NCBI RefSeq assembly: GCF_900106535.1
Contig: NZ_FNOH01000004.1
Coordinates: 558,001 to 622,000, forward strand
Reading direction: 5' to 3'
Length of the DNA stretch: 64,000 nt
From: Myxococcus xanthus
GTDB lineage: Bacteria > Myxococcota > Myxococcia > Myxococcales > Myxococcaceae
Positions 1 through 8,574 of the stretch are shown here, one piece after another. Each line of letters begins with the position of its first letter. Position 1 is the stretch's first letter. Both the position numbers and the translations under genes were made by a program. The notes beneath the pieces are model-generated. The model made no database searches. It was given only the letters and a program-made list of their open reading frames with translations, and was not told the DNA's origin.

Positions 1-818
1 TCATCAACGGCATCTCGTTCGGAATCACCGACCAGAACCCCATCTCCAGCGCCTTCGTCATCTCCGTGCTGATGATGTCCATGATGGGCCTGCGCGTTCC
101 GCTGGTGGGCATGATGGCCGCCACCATCCTGCTCATCTCCACCTCGGTGGGCTGCGACATGCAGCAGGACCGCTCCACCGGCTGGCGCCTGGGCACCAAC
201 CGCGTCACCCAGTTCCGCTATCAGGTGCTGGGCGTCACCATGGGCGCGCTGCTGTGCGTGGGCCTGGCGCGCGTGTTCATGACCGCCTACCCGGCGCTCA
301 CCATCAACCAGCTCGACAACCCCAACGCCGAAGTGGGCCAGTGGGGCTCCGCGATGACGTACAAGCTGGTGGGCGCCATCCGCGACCTCGGCTCGCTGTC
401 GCAGGCCGTCGTGAATGCCCTGCTCCTCGGATTGGCCATCGGCTTCATCTACGAACTGCTGCGCAAGGTGGTGCGAGGCAACGCGCGCTACCAGCAGTAC
501 GTGAAGGGTTCCCGAAAGGGCTTCGCCGTCGGCTGGACGGTGGACGCCATCCTGCTTCCCAGTCCCTACGCGTCGTCGTTCGGCGGCTTCGTGGCGTTCC
601 CGGTGTCGCTGTGGTTCGGCGCGGGCGGCATCGTGACGTCCGTCTGGAACACGTTCTCCAAGCGTGAAGAGCCCGCGGTGAGTGGCAGCCCGGGTGAAGG
701 CGAGGCCCTTCCGGAGGACATGAGCACCATGTCCCTCATGGGCGGTGGCCTCATCGCCGGTGAGTCGCTGTTCTTCCTCATCGCCGGCCTCATCGGGCTC
801 GCGTCGCTGTTGGCGTAG
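1..818 (+). CDS. OPT-family oligopeptide transporter, C-terminal part
   Basis: The 5' end lies outside the window; the frame is open from base 3. The visible ~270 residues are strongly hydrophobic with several membrane segments. They carry the segment CDMQQDRSTGWRLGTNR, which I recognise from bacterial OPT-family (oligopeptide/metal-peptide) transporters, where it lies in a loop before the last helices. The protein ends in a hydrophobic helix after a short acidic, Gly/Ser-rich linker. It would be an inner-membrane importer of peptides or metal chelates; the substrate cannot be told. A GC hairpin follows the stop, then the promoter of the threonine leader, so this gene is probably not cotranscribed with what follows. 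Family assignment is from recognised motifs only. Confidence 0.8.
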   Translation, partial: INGISFGITDQNPISSAFVISVLMMSMMGLRVPLVGMMAATILLISTSVGCDMQQDRSTGWRLGTNRVTQFRYQVLGVTMGALLCVGLARVFMTAYPALTINQLDNPNAEVGQWGSAMTYKLVGAIRDLGSLSQAVVNALLLGLAIGFIYELLRKVVRGNARYQQYVKGSRKGFAVGWTVDAILLPSPYASSFGGFVAFPVSLWFGAGGIVTSVWNTFSKREEPAVSGSPGEGEALPEDMSTMSLMGGGLIAGESLFFLIAGLIGLASLLA

Positions 819-826
819 CAACACCT

Positions 827-859
827 GCACGGGCCCTCCCAGTGGCGCAGGGTCCGTGC
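827..859 (+). terminator. GC hairpin after the OPT transporter gene
   Basis: GCACGG (827-832) pairs with CCGTGC (854-859), and CCCT (834-837) with AGGG (849-852), joined by one G-T wobble. There is no T-tract. It sits between the transporter stop and the next promoter, so a transcription terminator is the likely role. Confidence 0.5.
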
Positions 860-870
860 ACGGGGCCGAG

Positions 871-899
871 TTGACAATTCTCCGCGCCCCTCGCATCTT
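871..899 (+). promoter_or_regulatory. Predicted promoter of the threonine leader
   Basis: A perfect -35 box TTGACA (871-876) is followed after 17 bases by CATCTT (894-899), which matches the -10 consensus at 3 of 6 positions. Transcription would start around 905-908, on or next to the leader GTG, so the leader message would be leaderless or nearly so. Confidence 0.55.
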
Positions 900-906
900 C
901 TTCGCC

Positions 907-987
907 GTGAGCTTCGTCATCACCACCACGACCACCGGCACCACGACTCGCTTCGGCGGGCGTGGAACCGTGCGCGTCACGTGGTGA
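907..987 (+). CDS. Thr-rich leader peptide of the threonyl-tRNA synthetase gene
   Basis: A 26-codon ORF starting with GTG. Residues 6-14 read TTTTTGTTT, and Thr21 and Thr25 bring the total to ten Thr in 26 residues. No Shine-Dalgarno sequence is visible, and the predicted promoter would start transcription at or beside the GTG, so it may be translated as a leaderless ORF. The gene downstream is a threonyl-tRNA synthetase. By analogy with amino-acid leader peptides in enterobacteria, the run of Thr codons should act as a sensor: shortage of Thr-tRNA stalls the ribosome at codons 6-14 (922-948), just before the first of three complementary RNA segments. The peptide itself need have no function. 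The ORF, promoter and RNA segments are seen; the regulation is inferred. Confidence 0.8.
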   Translation: MSFVITTTTTGTTTRFGGRGTVRVTW

Positions 988-1041
988 GCTGACGAACGCA
1001 CGGTTCCCTGCCCCGCCTTCTCCGGCCGGGGCAACCGTGCG
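964..1041 (+). promoter_or_regulatory. Attenuator: three mutually exclusive pairing segments
   Basis: Segment 1, GGAACCGTGCG (964-974), is inside the leader ORF just after the Thr codons. Segment 2, CGCACGGTTCC (997-1007), is its exact complement. Segment 3, ACCGTGCG (1034-1041), can pair with segment 2 instead. The 2:3 hairpin is extended by TGCCCCG (1009-1015) with CGGGGCA (1027-1033). A ribosome stalled on Thr codons leaves segment 1 free, so 1:2 forms and 2:3 is prevented. A ribosome reaching the stop covers segment 1, and 2:3 forms. No T-tract follows 2:3, so it may act by Rho-dependent or unusual intrinsic termination, or at the level of translation: CTCCGA (1053-1058) can pair with TCGGAG (1084-1089), which contains the likely Shine-Dalgarno of the synthetase gene. 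Confidence 0.7.
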
Positions 1042-1097
1042 CTCGCTCAGCGCTCCGACCGGATGGCGTTTCACCCTTCCGAATCGGAGACGAAGCA

Positions 1098-2300
1098 ATG
1101 CTTGACGAACACGACCACCGCGCGCTGGGCCAACGCCTGGACCTCTTCCACCTGCAGGAAGAGGCACCCGGCATGGTGTTCTGGCACCCGCGCGGACTGG
1201 TGCTGTACCGGCTGCTGGAGGAGCACGTCCGCCAGCGCATGCGCCGCGAGGGCTACCAGGAAGTCCGCACCCCACAGCTCTACGCGCAACCCTTGTGGGA
1301 GCGCAGCGGCCACTGGGACAACTTCCGGGAGAACATGTTCCTGGTGGAGGACGGCGCGCGGCACCTGGGCGTGAAGCCGGTGAGCTGCCCCGGCCACATC
1401 GAACTGGTGCAGCGCATGGCGCCCAGCTACCGCGACCTGCCGCTGCGCCTGGGCGAGTTCGGCCTGGTGCACCGCGCAGAACCCGGCGGCGCGCTCCATG
1501 GCCTGTTCCGCCTGCGGCAGTTCACCCAGGATGACGGCCACATCTTCTGCGCCGAGCCGCAGGTGGTGCCGGAGGTCGTCCGCTTCGCCCGCTCGCTGAA
1601 GGACTTCTACGCGGGCTTCGGCTTCGACGACGTCCAGGTGGCCTTCTCCGGCCGGCCCGCGTCACGCGCAGGGCGCGATGAGCTCTGGGACAAGGCCGAG
1701 TCCTGGCTCCTCCTCGCGGCGAAGGAAGCGGGGCTCCAGTGCCACATGCAGCCGGGCGAGGGGGCATTCTACGGGCCCAAGCTGGAGTTCGTCCTGAAGG
1801 ACCGGCTGGGGCGCGCGTGGCAGTGCGGAACCATCCAACTGGACCTCGTGCTGCCGGAGCGCTTCGACCTCCACTACGTCGACGCCTCCGGGGCCCGCGT
1901 CCGTCCGGTGATGCTTCACCGCGCGCTGCTCGGCAGCCTGGAGCGCTTCATCGGCGTCATGCTGGAACACCACGGCGGCGCGCTGCCGCCCTGGCTGGCG
2001 CCGCAGCAGGTGGTGGTGGCCTCCGTGGGTGAAGGCGCGGCCGACTACGCCGAGCGCTTCGCCGCGAAGCTCCAGGAGGCGGGCTGCCGCGCCAGCGTGG
2101 ACCGGCGGGGTGAATCCCTGTCCCGCAAGGTCCTGGATGCCCACGCGGCGGGCGTCCCGTGGCTGGTGGTGGCGGGCGCACGCGAGGTGGCCGCGGGCAA
2201 CGTCCGCCTGCGGCAGCGGGACGGCGCGCAGCGGGACGTCCCGTGGGAGGACGCCGCGGCGGAGCTCGTCGCATCGTGCCGTCCGGCCCCGAACGCCTGA
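1098..2300 (+). CDS. thrS: Threonyl-tRNA synthetase lacking TGS and editing domains
   Basis: A class II aminoacyl-tRNA synthetase that charges tRNA-Thr in the cytoplasm. At 400 residues it is far shorter than the usual ~640: it starts directly in the catalytic domain and lacks the N-terminal TGS and Ser-Thr-tRNA editing domains. The catalytic core is intact. The zinc ligands can be placed as Cys in KPVSCPGH, His in QDDGHIFC and His in RPVMLHRALLG. Motif 2 lies near GLVHRAEPGG and motif 3 in ALLGSLERF. The last ~100 residues form the anticodon-binding domain. GGAG about 8 bases before the ATG supports the start. A Thr-codon attenuator precedes it, so it is probably induced when Thr-tRNA is low. 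It may be a second, stress-induced ThrRS beside a full-length enzyme elsewhere; that is inference. Confidence 0.88.
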   Translation: MLDEHDHRALGQRLDLFHLQEEAPGMVFWHPRGLVLYRLLEEHVRQRMRREGYQEVRTPQLYAQPLWERSGHWDNFRENMFLVEDGARHLGVKPVSCPGHIELVQRMAPSYRDLPLRLGEFGLVHRAEPGGALHGLFRLRQFTQDDGHIFCAEPQVVPEVVRFARSLKDFYAGFGFDDVQVAFSGRPASRAGRDELWDKAESWLLLAAKEAGLQCHMQPGEGAFYGPKLEFVLKDRLGRAWQCGTIQLDLVLPERFDLHYVDASGARVRPVMLHRALLGSLERFIGVMLEHHGGALPPWLAPQQVVVASVGEGAADYAERFAAKLQEAGCRASVDRRGESLSRKVLDAHAAGVPWLVVAGAREVAAGNVRLRQRDGAQRDVPWEDAAAELVASCRPAPNA

Positions 2301-2311
2301 GGGTGACACCA

Positions 2312-2349
2312 GGGCGCGGGCGGTGAGAAACGCCGCACCGCTCGCGCCC
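2312..2349. terminator. Bidirectional hairpin between thrS and the CBS gene
   Basis: GGGCGCG (2312-2318) and GCGGTG (2320-2325) pair with CACCGC (2336-2341) and CGCGCCC (2343-2349), with one G-T wobble, giving a 14-bp stem between two convergent genes. There is no T-tract on either strand. Confidence 0.6.
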
Positions 2350-2356
2350 CGTCGCT

Positions 2357-2773
2357 TCAGACCTGCTGGAGCCGCTCCAGCACCTCGCCCGCGTGCAGGA
2401 CTTCCTCTGGCACCGTGGCCAGGTCGTCCAGGCTCAAGAGCCCCACCGGCCGCCGTTCACCGTCCACCACCACGAGGCGCCGCACCATCTTCTCCTCCAT
2501 CACCTTCTCCGCCACCTCGAGCGTCGCGTCCACGTCGCAGGTGATCACCGTGGCCGTCATCACCTCGCGCACGGGCGTGGTGTTCGGGTCCTGCCCCAGC
2601 GCCGCGGACCGCACCGCGATGTCCCGGTCCGTCAGCATGCCCACCAGTTGCCCACCCTCCAGCACCGGCAGGGAGCCGATGTTGCACGTGCGCATCCTCA
2701 GCGCCGCGGCCCGGATGGGCTCGCCCGCTTCGATGGTCTCCAGGTTCTTGGTCATCAGCTCGCCAATCCGCAT
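2357..2773 (-). CDS. Tandem CBS-domain protein
   Basis: A 138-residue protein made of two CBS domains, the fold that binds adenine nucleotides. It opens with MRIGELMTKNLETIEAGE, has TDRDIA closing the first domain near residue 60, then VREVMTATVITCDVDAT opening the second. No other domain is attached. Such stand-alone CBS pairs usually act as energy-sensing regulatory modules; the partner is not known. The start is set by GAGGAG six bases upstream of the ATG; a longer in-frame reading would place that Shine-Dalgarno inside the gene. It is convergent with thrS across a hairpin and divergent from msrB. Confidence 0.85.
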   Translation of the reverse strand: MRIGELMTKNLETIEAGEPIRAAALRMRTCNIGSLPVLEGGQLVGMLTDRDIAVRSAALGQDPNTTPVREVMTATVITCDVDATLEVAEKVMEEKMVRRLVVVDGERRPVGLLSLDDLATVPEEVLHAGEVLERLQQV

Positions 2774-2983
2774 TGCACGCTCCTCACTTGGCATGACGCC
2801 CCTCCCCACACCCGTTGAACCCCGGCGCCCCGCCGTCGCCTCCCGGATTGCGCCTGGCCCTGGAGCGAGGAGCCGGACAAGCACCCTCACACCTTGCTGC
2901 CCACCAGGCGCGACGCTGGGGCAGGATGCGCATCTGATGTGCGCGTGGGCCCCGGTCCGGGCCCGGACAAGGAGCAGGAAGGC

Positions 2984-3406
2984 ATGGTCGACAAGCTCAC
3001 CCTCAGCGACGACGAATGGCGCAAGCGCTTGAGCCCCCAGGAGTATGAAGTCCTCCGCCGCCAGGGCACCGAGCGGCCTGGCTCCGGGTGCTTCCTGGGC
3101 ACGAAGACGCCCGGCACCTACGTGTGCGCAGGCTGCGGCAATCCCCTGTTCAAGGCGGGAACGAAGTTCGAGTCCGGCACAGGCTGGCCGTCCTTCACGC
3201 AGCCGGTGGCGCCCGACGCGGTGACGGAAATCCAGGACGTCTCACACGGAATGATTCGCACCGAGGTCCGCTGTGCGCGCTGCGATGGGCACCTGGGCCA
3301 CGTCTTCCCCGACGGCCCTCCGCCCACCGGCCTGCGCTACTGCATGAACTCGGTGTCCATGAAGCACGTCCCCGAAGGCCAGCCGCTGGAGCTGGTCAAG
3401 ACATAG
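2984..3406 (+). CDS. msrB: Peptide-methionine (R)-S-oxide reductase
   Basis: MsrB reduces methionine-R-sulfoxide in proteins and repairs oxidative damage in the cytoplasm (no signal peptide). The 140-residue length fits the family. The zinc site is two CxxC pairs, CAGC near residue 45 and CARC near residue 94. The catalytic Cys is in RYCMNSVSM near residue 125, matching the usual RYCxNS. Family motifs GTGWPSF and GHVF are present. AAGGAGCAGGAAGG just before the ATG sets the start. The gene stands alone, divergent from the CBS gene and convergent with purL. Confidence 0.95.
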   Translation: MVDKLTLSDDEWRKRLSPQEYEVLRRQGTERPGSGCFLGTKTPGTYVCAGCGNPLFKAGTKFESGTGWPSFTQPVAPDAVTEIQDVSHGMIRTEVRCARCDGHLGHVFPDGPPPTGLRYCMNSVSMKHVPEGQPLELVKT

Positions 3407-3428
3407 CCTCCTCACGGAACGGGTGAGC

Positions 3429-3450
3429 GGGCCGGATGCTGTCCCGGCCC
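3429..3450. terminator. Hairpin between msrB and purL
   Basis: GGGCCGG (3429-3435) pairs exactly with CCGGCCC (3444-3450) between the two convergent genes. There is no T-tract. Confidence 0.5.
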
Positions 3451-3478
3451 TGCTCCCCGCCCAGCGAACCCGCGGCGC

Positions 3479-6400
3479 TCAGCCCAGCCAGACGCGGGCG
3501 TTGCGGAACATGCGCATCCAGGGGCCGTCGTCGCCCCACTCGCGAGGCCGCCACGAGTGCTGCACGGAGCGGTGCACGCGCTCCGGGTGCGGCATGGTGA
3601 TGGTGAAGCGCCCATCCCGCGTCGTCAGACCGGCGATGCCGTGGGGGGAGCCATTGGGGTTGGCGGGATACGACTCCGCCACGCGTCCGTGGTTGTCCAC
3701 CCAGCGCGTCGTCACCAGCCCCAGCCCGTTGACGCGGGCGGCGTCCTCCACACTGGGGAACTCCGCGCGGCCCTCCCCGTGTGAGGTGACGATGAGCATC
3801 CGGCTGCCTTCCATGCCCTGGTAGAAGAGCGACGGCGTCTTCGACACCTCCACCAGCGACAGGCGCGCCTCGTACTGCTCGGAGGCGTTGCGCACGAAGC
3901 GGGGGAAGTGCTCCGCGCCCGGGATGATGTCCTTGAGCTGCGACATCATCTGGCAGCCGTTGCACACGCCCAGGCCGAAGCTGTCCGGCCGCGCGAAGAA
4001 GGCAGCGAAGGCGTCCCGCGCGCGAGGGTTGAAGAGGATGGACTTCGCCCACCCGCCGCCCGCGCCGAGCACGTCGCCGTAGGAGAAGCCGCCGCACGCC
4101 AGCACGCCCTTGAAGCCTTCGAGCGACACCCTCCCCGACAGGATGTCACTCATGTGGACATCCACCGCGGCGAAGCCCGCCCGCGTGAAGGCCGCGGCCA
4201 TCTCCTGCTGGCTGTTGACGCCCTGCTCGCGCAGCACGGCCACCCGAGGACGAGCCCCCTTCGCGATGAAGGGCGCGGCCACGTCCTGGGCCGGGTCGAA
4301 CGTCAGCTTCGGCGACAGACCCGGGTCCGACGCGTCACTCCTCGCGGCGGACTCCTGGTCCGCACAGATGGGATTGTCGCGCAGCTTCTGCATCTCGTAG
4401 CTGACGCGGGACCACGTGCGGCGCAAGGCCAACGTGTCCTCCGCCATCAACGTGTCACCGCCGTGGCGCACCCGCACCTGAAGCGCCGTCACCGGGCGGC
4501 CCAGCTCGTGGACATCCCGTGACAGGCCGTGCTGCGCCAGCACCTCGCGCACCCGCGCCACATCCGAGGCGCGCACCTGCACCACCGCGCCCAGCTCCTC
4601 GTTGAAGAGGGCCGCCGTCACGTCACCGCCCAGCGGCGCCAGGTCCACATCCAGTCCGCAGCGACCCGCGAAGGCCATCTCGCACAGCGTGGCCCACAGA
4701 CCACCGTCGGAGCGGTCGTGGTACGCCAACAGCGAGCCGCTTTCGCTGAGCGCCTGCACCGCGGCGAAGAAGCCACGCAGCAGCGCGGGGTCCTCCACGT
4801 CCGGGCTCTCCGGCCCCACCTGCCCGTGGACGTGCGCCACCACGGAGCCACCCAGCCGCTGCTTCCCGCGCGCCAGGTCGATGAAGAGCAGCCGCGTGTC
4901 GTCCGCCACGTCCACCAACTGCGGCGTCAGGGACTTGCGCACGTCCAGCACCGGCGCGAACGCGGAGATGATGAGCGACACCGGCGACGTCACGGCCTTG
5001 CGGGCACCGCCTTCCTCCCAGACGGTGCGCATGGACATGGAGTCCTTGCCCACGGGGATGGTGAGGCCCAGCGCGGGGCATAGCTCCATGCCCACCGCGT
5101 GGACGGCGGCGTAGAGGCTGGCGTCCTCGCCCGGGCTGCCCGCCGCGGCCATCCAGTTGGCGGACAGCTTCACGTCGGACAGCTTGCCGATGCGGGCCGC
5201 GGCGATGTTGGTGAGCGCCTCGCCCACCGCCATGCGCGCCGAGGCCGCCGCGTCGATGAGGGCCAGCGGCGTGCGCTCGCCCATGGCCATGGCCTCGCCC
5301 GTGGTGCTCGTCACGGTGGACAGCGTCACCGCGCAGTCCGCCACCGGCACCTGCCAGGGGCCCACCATCTGGTCCCGGCTGCTGAGCCCGGACACGGTGC
5401 GGTCGCCAATGGTGATGAGGAAGCTCTTGTCCGCCACCGTGGGGTGACTCAGTACGCGCTCCGCCAGCAGCGCCAGCGAGCCATCCAGCGTCAGCGGCGC
5501 GAACGACACCGGGCGCGACGTCACGTCACGGTGCATGCGCGGCGGCTTGCCGAACAGCACGTCCATGGGCAGGTCGATGGGCGCGTTGCCGAACTGCGTG
5601 TCCCCCAGCTTCAGGGTCTGCTCGGCGGTGGCGTCACCCAGCACGGAGAAGGGCGCACGCTCCCGCTCGCACAGCGCGGCGAAGCGGGCCAGGTCCTCTG
5701 GCGCCACGCCCAGCACGTAGCGCTCCTGTGCCTCGTTGCACCAGATCTCCACTGGCGACATGCCCGGCTCTGCGTTGGGCACCGCGCGCAGCTCCAGGCG
5801 CCCGCCCAGGTCGTTGTCGTGGGCCAGCTCCGGCACCGCGTTGGACAGACCGCCGGCGCCCACGTCGTGGATGGAGCGGATGGGGTTCTTGTCGCCCAGC
5901 GCCCAGCAGCTGTCGATGACCTCCTGACAGCGACGCTCCATCTCCGCGTTGTCCCGCTGCACGGAGGCGAAGTCGAGGTCCGCCGCGCTCGCGCCCTGCG
6001 CCATGGAGGACGCCGCGCCACCGCCCAGGCCGATGAGCATCGCGGGCCCACCCAGGACGATGAGCTTGTCGCCCGGCTGCAGGCGTCCCTTCTGCACGTG
6101 CGACGCGCGGATGTTGCCCAGGCCACCGGCAATCATGATGGGTTTGTGGTAGCCGCGCACCTCCACGCCACCGGGCGTGGGGACCTGCACCTCGTAGCTG
6201 CGGAAATAGCCCGTGAGGTTCGGCCGGCCGAACTCGTTGTTGAAGGCCGCGCCGCCCAGGGGGCCGTCCACCATGATGTCCAGCGCGGAGACGATGCGGT
6301 CCGGCTTGCCGTAGGGCTGCTCCCAGGGCTGCTCGAAGCCCGGGATGCGCAGGTGGCTCACGCTGAAGCCGGTGAGGCCGGCCTTGGGCCGGGCGCCACG

Positions 6401-7387
6401 GCCGGTGGCTCCTTCATCGCGAATCTCGCCGCCCGCGCCGGTGGCGGCGCCCGGGTACGGGGAGATGGCCGTCGGGTGGTTGTGCGTCTCCACCTTGATC
6501 ATGATGTGGGCCGGCTCGCGCACGGAGCCCCACTCACCGGATTCGGGGGACGGGAAGAAGCGGTCCACCTCGAAGCCTTCGATGACGGCCGCGTTGTCCT
6601 TGTACGCGCCGAGCACGCCTTCCTTGTGCTGGACGTAGGTGTTCTTGATGGCTTGGAAGAGCGAACGCTCCTGCGGCTTGCCGTCGATGGTCCAACTCGC
6701 GTTGAAGATCTTGTGCCGGCAGTGCTCGCTGTTGGCCTGCGCGAACATCATCAGCTCGACGTCGGTGGGGTTGCGCTTCAGCTCGGTGAAGCGCGCCACC
6801 AGGTAGTCCATCTCATCGTCGGCCAGGGCCAGGCCCAGCTCGCGGTTGGCGGTCACCAATGCCGCGCGGCCTCCGCCCAGCACGTCCACCGTCGTGAAGG
6901 GCCGGGGCGTGTGCCCGGCGAACAGGATGGCCGCGTCTTCGAGACGCCCCACCACCGCCTGCGTCATCCGGTCATGCAGCACCGGCTTCAGGCGCTCCAG
7001 CTCCGCATCCTGCAACGCCTGCCCGTCGGGGCCCGCGATGAAGAAGGCGGTGCCGCGCTCCATGCGCCGCACCCGTTCGCCCAGGCCGCAGTTGTGGACA
7101 ATGTCCGTGGCCTTGGAGGACCAGGGGGAGATGGTGCCCGGCCGAGGCAGCACGAGCAGCAGGCTGCCGATGCGCGCGCCCGTGGCCACGCGGGGCCCGT
7201 AGTCGAGCAGGCGGCCCAGGGTGGCCAGGTCCGCCTCGGAGAGGGGCGCCGGAGCGTCGATGAGGTGCACGAACTCCGCATAGATGGATGAGACGGAGGG
7301 CACCCGCTCACGGCACTGGGCCAGGAGCTTGGCGAGCCTGAAGTCAGAAAGGGCCGGAGCCCCACGCAGAGTGTGCATGCTGGACAT
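3479..7387 (-). CDS. purL: Phosphoribosylformylglycinamidine synthase, large single-chain form
   Basis: Converts FGAR to FGAM with ATP and glutamine in purine biosynthesis. At 1302 residues it is the fused PurL type, also seen in gammaproteobacteria, with synthetase and glutaminase in one chain. Visible in order: N-terminal PurS-like region, synthetase halves with SEHCRHKIF and [19 protein letters not shown], a second AIR-synthase-like half with PVGKDSMSM, and a C-terminal class I glutamine amidotransferase with nucleophile Cys in GVCNGCQMM. The start is MSSMHTL; no good Shine-Dalgarno is visible, and the second Met three codons on is an alternative. Two hairpins lie in the leader upstream. 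A long open frame on the opposite strand is a shadow of this gene. Confidence 0.96.
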   Translation of the reverse strand: MSSMHTLRGAPALSDFRLAKLLAQCRERVPSVSSIYAEFVHLIDAPAPLSEADLATLGRLLDYGPRVATGARIGSLLLVLPRPGTISPWSSKATDIVHNCGLGERVRRMERGTAFFIAGPDGQALQDAELERLKPVLHDRMTQAVVGRLEDAAILFAGHTPRPFTTVDVLGGGRAALVTANRELGLALADDEMDYLVARFTELKRNPTDVELMMFAQANSEHCRHKIFNASWTIDGKPQERSLFQAIKNTYVQHKEGVLGAYKDNAAVIEGFEVDRFFPSPESGEWGSVREPAHIMIKVETHNHPTAISPYPGAATGAGGEIRDEGATGRGARPKAGLTGFSVSHLRIPGFEQPWEQPYGKPDRIVSALDIMVDGPLGGAAFNNEFGRPNLTGYFRSYEVQVPTPGGVEVRGYHKPIMIAGGLGNIRASHVQKGRLQPGDKLIVLGGPAMLIGLGGGAASSMAQGASAADLDFASVQRDNAEMERRCQEVIDSCWALGDKNPIRSIHDVGAGGLSNAVPELAHDNDLGGRLELRAVPNAEPGMSPVEIWCNEAQERYVLGVAPEDLARFAALCERERAPFSVLGDATAEQTLKLGDTQFGNAPIDLPMDVLFGKPPRMHRDVTSRPVSFAPLTLDGSLALLAERVLSHPTVADKSFLITIGDRTVSGLSSRDQMVGPWQVPVADCAVTLSTVTSTTGEAMAMGERTPLALIDAAASARMAVGEALTNIAAARIGKLSDVKLSANWMAAAGSPGEDASLYAAVHAVGMELCPALGLTIPVGKDSMSMRTVWEEGGARKAVTSPVSLIISAFAPVLDVRKSLTPQLVDVADDTRLLFIDLARGKQRLGGSVVAHVHGQVGPESPDVEDPALLRGFFAAVQALSESGSLLAYHDRSDGGLWATLCEMAFAGRCGLDVDLAPLGGDVTAALFNEELGAVVQVRASDVARVREVLAQHGLSRDVHELGRPVTALQVRVRHGGDTLMAEDTLALRRTWSRVSYEMQKLRDNPICADQESAARSDASDPGLSPKLTFDPAQDVAAPFIAKGARPRVAVLREQGVNSQQEMAAAFTRAGFAAVDVHMSDILSGRVSLEGFKGVLACGGFSYGDVLGAGGGWAKSILFNPRARDAFAAFFARPDSFGLGVCNGCQMMSQLKDIIPGAEHFPRFVRNASEQYEARLSLVEVSKTPSLFYQGMEGSRMLIVTSHGEGRAEFPSVEDAARVNGLGLVTTRWVDNHGRVAESYPANPNGSPHGIAGLTTRDGRFTITMPHPERVHRSVQHSWRPREWGDDGPWMRMFRNARVWLG

Positions 7388-7440
7388 GGGTCGAGATCGT
7401 GGCTCTGGGTAACAGCGGGGCCGTCCTTATCACCGTGTGT

Positions 7441-7495
7441 CGTCCCGGCGCGTGAAGAGTTCGCGCCGGGACGCCTGCCGGACATGCGGGCAGGA
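7441..7495 (-). promoter_or_regulatory. Two hairpins in the purL leader region
   Basis: A perfect 12-bp inverted repeat, CGTCCCGGCGCG (7441-7452) with CGCGCCGGGACG (7462-7473), has a 9-base loop. Next to it CCTGCC (7475-7480) can pair with GGCAGG about eight bases further on. Both lie 50-110 bases before the purL start on its coding strand. They could be a leader structure or the terminator of the gene upstream. No T-tract and no recognised riboswitch is seen. Confidence 0.4.
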
Positions 7496-7683
7496 GCCAC
7501 GGTAGGTGTCAGCCGCACGTCAGAGCCTGCGCGGCGCTCGTGACAAAGCGGGAAGCACCGCCAACAGACGTACCGGTCCCCCAGGGCGCAGGACGGGGCA
7601 TCGCAAGAGCCAGCAACCTTCACGTTCCTCCAGGGAACAACCCCCGCGCGGCATACCCCCTCACCAGGCGTGCATTCGTGCCG

Positions 7684-8574
7684 CTATGCCGCTTCGCGTT
7701 CCGGGACCTCCGGAGGCGGCGCCTCCAGTGTCGCCAGGTGGGCCCTGGCCAACTCCAGGTTGTCATTGTCCAGCGGGTGGAAGGAGGGGCGCAGGTACTG
7801 CCGCAAGCCCCTCCCCAGCACCTGGAACAGCACCGGGTCCTTCCGGTGAGCGCGCCACAGCTCGCGCAGCAGCCCCGTCCACCCCAGCCCACGCTCCTGG
7901 CGCAGCAGCGTCACCGTGGCGGCGAACCACAGGGCGAAGAGCGACAACACGCCCAGCACCATGCCCAGCACGCGCAGCCCATAGCCCGGTGCCACCTTCC
8001 GCAGCACGTCGAAGGCCACCGCCTTGTGCTCAATCTCCTCGGCGGCGTGCCACTCGATGAGGTTGCGCATCGCCGGGTGGCCGTCCGCGAACACGCCCAG
8101 CGTCAGCGTGTTCTCGCCCATCAGCGCCGTGTAGTGCTCCAGCGCGGCGGTGATGGACAGCCGCAGCGACGGCGGAAACTTCGCGTCGATGACGCCCCAG
8201 AGGAATGACTCGTACCGCCGCATGAAGCGGCGGATGTCGTAACCCTGGGACTCCAGCAGCTCGATGTAGTCCTGGTGCTCGCGCGCGTGCTTGCCTTCCT
8301 GCGCGAAGAAGGCCTTCACCTGCGCGTGCAGCGCGGGCGTGTCCGCCAGTTGCGGCATGTAGTGGTTGACGCTGCGCACGAAGAACCGCTCGCCCTGGGG
8401 GAAGAGCATGTTGAGCCCGTTCCACAGGTGCGTGGTGCCAGGGCCGTTGCGGTGCCAGATGCGCGGGAAGCTCGCGTCGAAGGGGAACTGGAGGTGCGGT
8501 CGCGGCCGGATGCGTCCGGGGTCGTGGGGGGAGACCATGGAGTGCTCTCGTGACGGAAGACCAGGAAGGTTCAT
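7684..8574 (-). CDS. PF10118-type protein, predicted metal-dependent hydrolase
   Basis: A 296-residue protein of the family annotated as predicted metal-dependent hydrolases (COG3687, PF10118), whose helical core looks ferritin-like. Candidate metal ligands are spread as AQEGKHAREHQDY, ITAALEHYT, and WHAAEEIEHKAVAFD. A hydrophobic segment (GLRVLGMVLGVLSLFALWFAATV) near residue 230 could anchor it to the membrane. The reaction is not established. The ATG directly abuts the TGA of the upstream acyltransferase gene (TGAATG), suggesting translational coupling; a second in-frame ATG at 8538 is possible. Composition is typical of the window. Confidence 0.7.
   Translation of the reverse strand: MNLPGLPSREHSMVSPHDPGRIRPRPHLQFPFDASFPRIWHRNGPGTTHLWNGLNMLFPQGERFFVRSVNHYMPQLADTPALHAQVKAFFAQEGKHAREHQDYIELLESQGYDIRRFMRRYESFLWGVIDAKFPPSLRLSITAALEHYTALMGENTLTLGVFADGHPAMRNLIEWHAAEEIEHKAVAFDVLRKVAPGYGLRVLGMVLGVLSLFALWFAATVTLLRQERGLGWTGLLRELWRAHRKDPVLFQVLGRGLRQYLRPSFHPLDNDNLELARAHLATLEAPPPEVPEREAA

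Noticed and set aside
5099-7291. 730-codon open frame on the plus strand
   Set aside because: Lies wholly antisense to purL; its His/Arg/Gln-rich translation is the usual shadow of a G/C-ending gene. The same applies to the long frames opposite the hybrid kinase (39009-41888) and cysN-cysJ (18343-20526).
7388-7623. GTG-start frame with Shine-Dalgarno upstream of purL, with CDAPSC and CWRC early on
   Set aside because: It would continue for over 200 residues into the purL gene in another frame with no stop near purL. The Cys pattern is suggestive but not enough to call a gene or leader.
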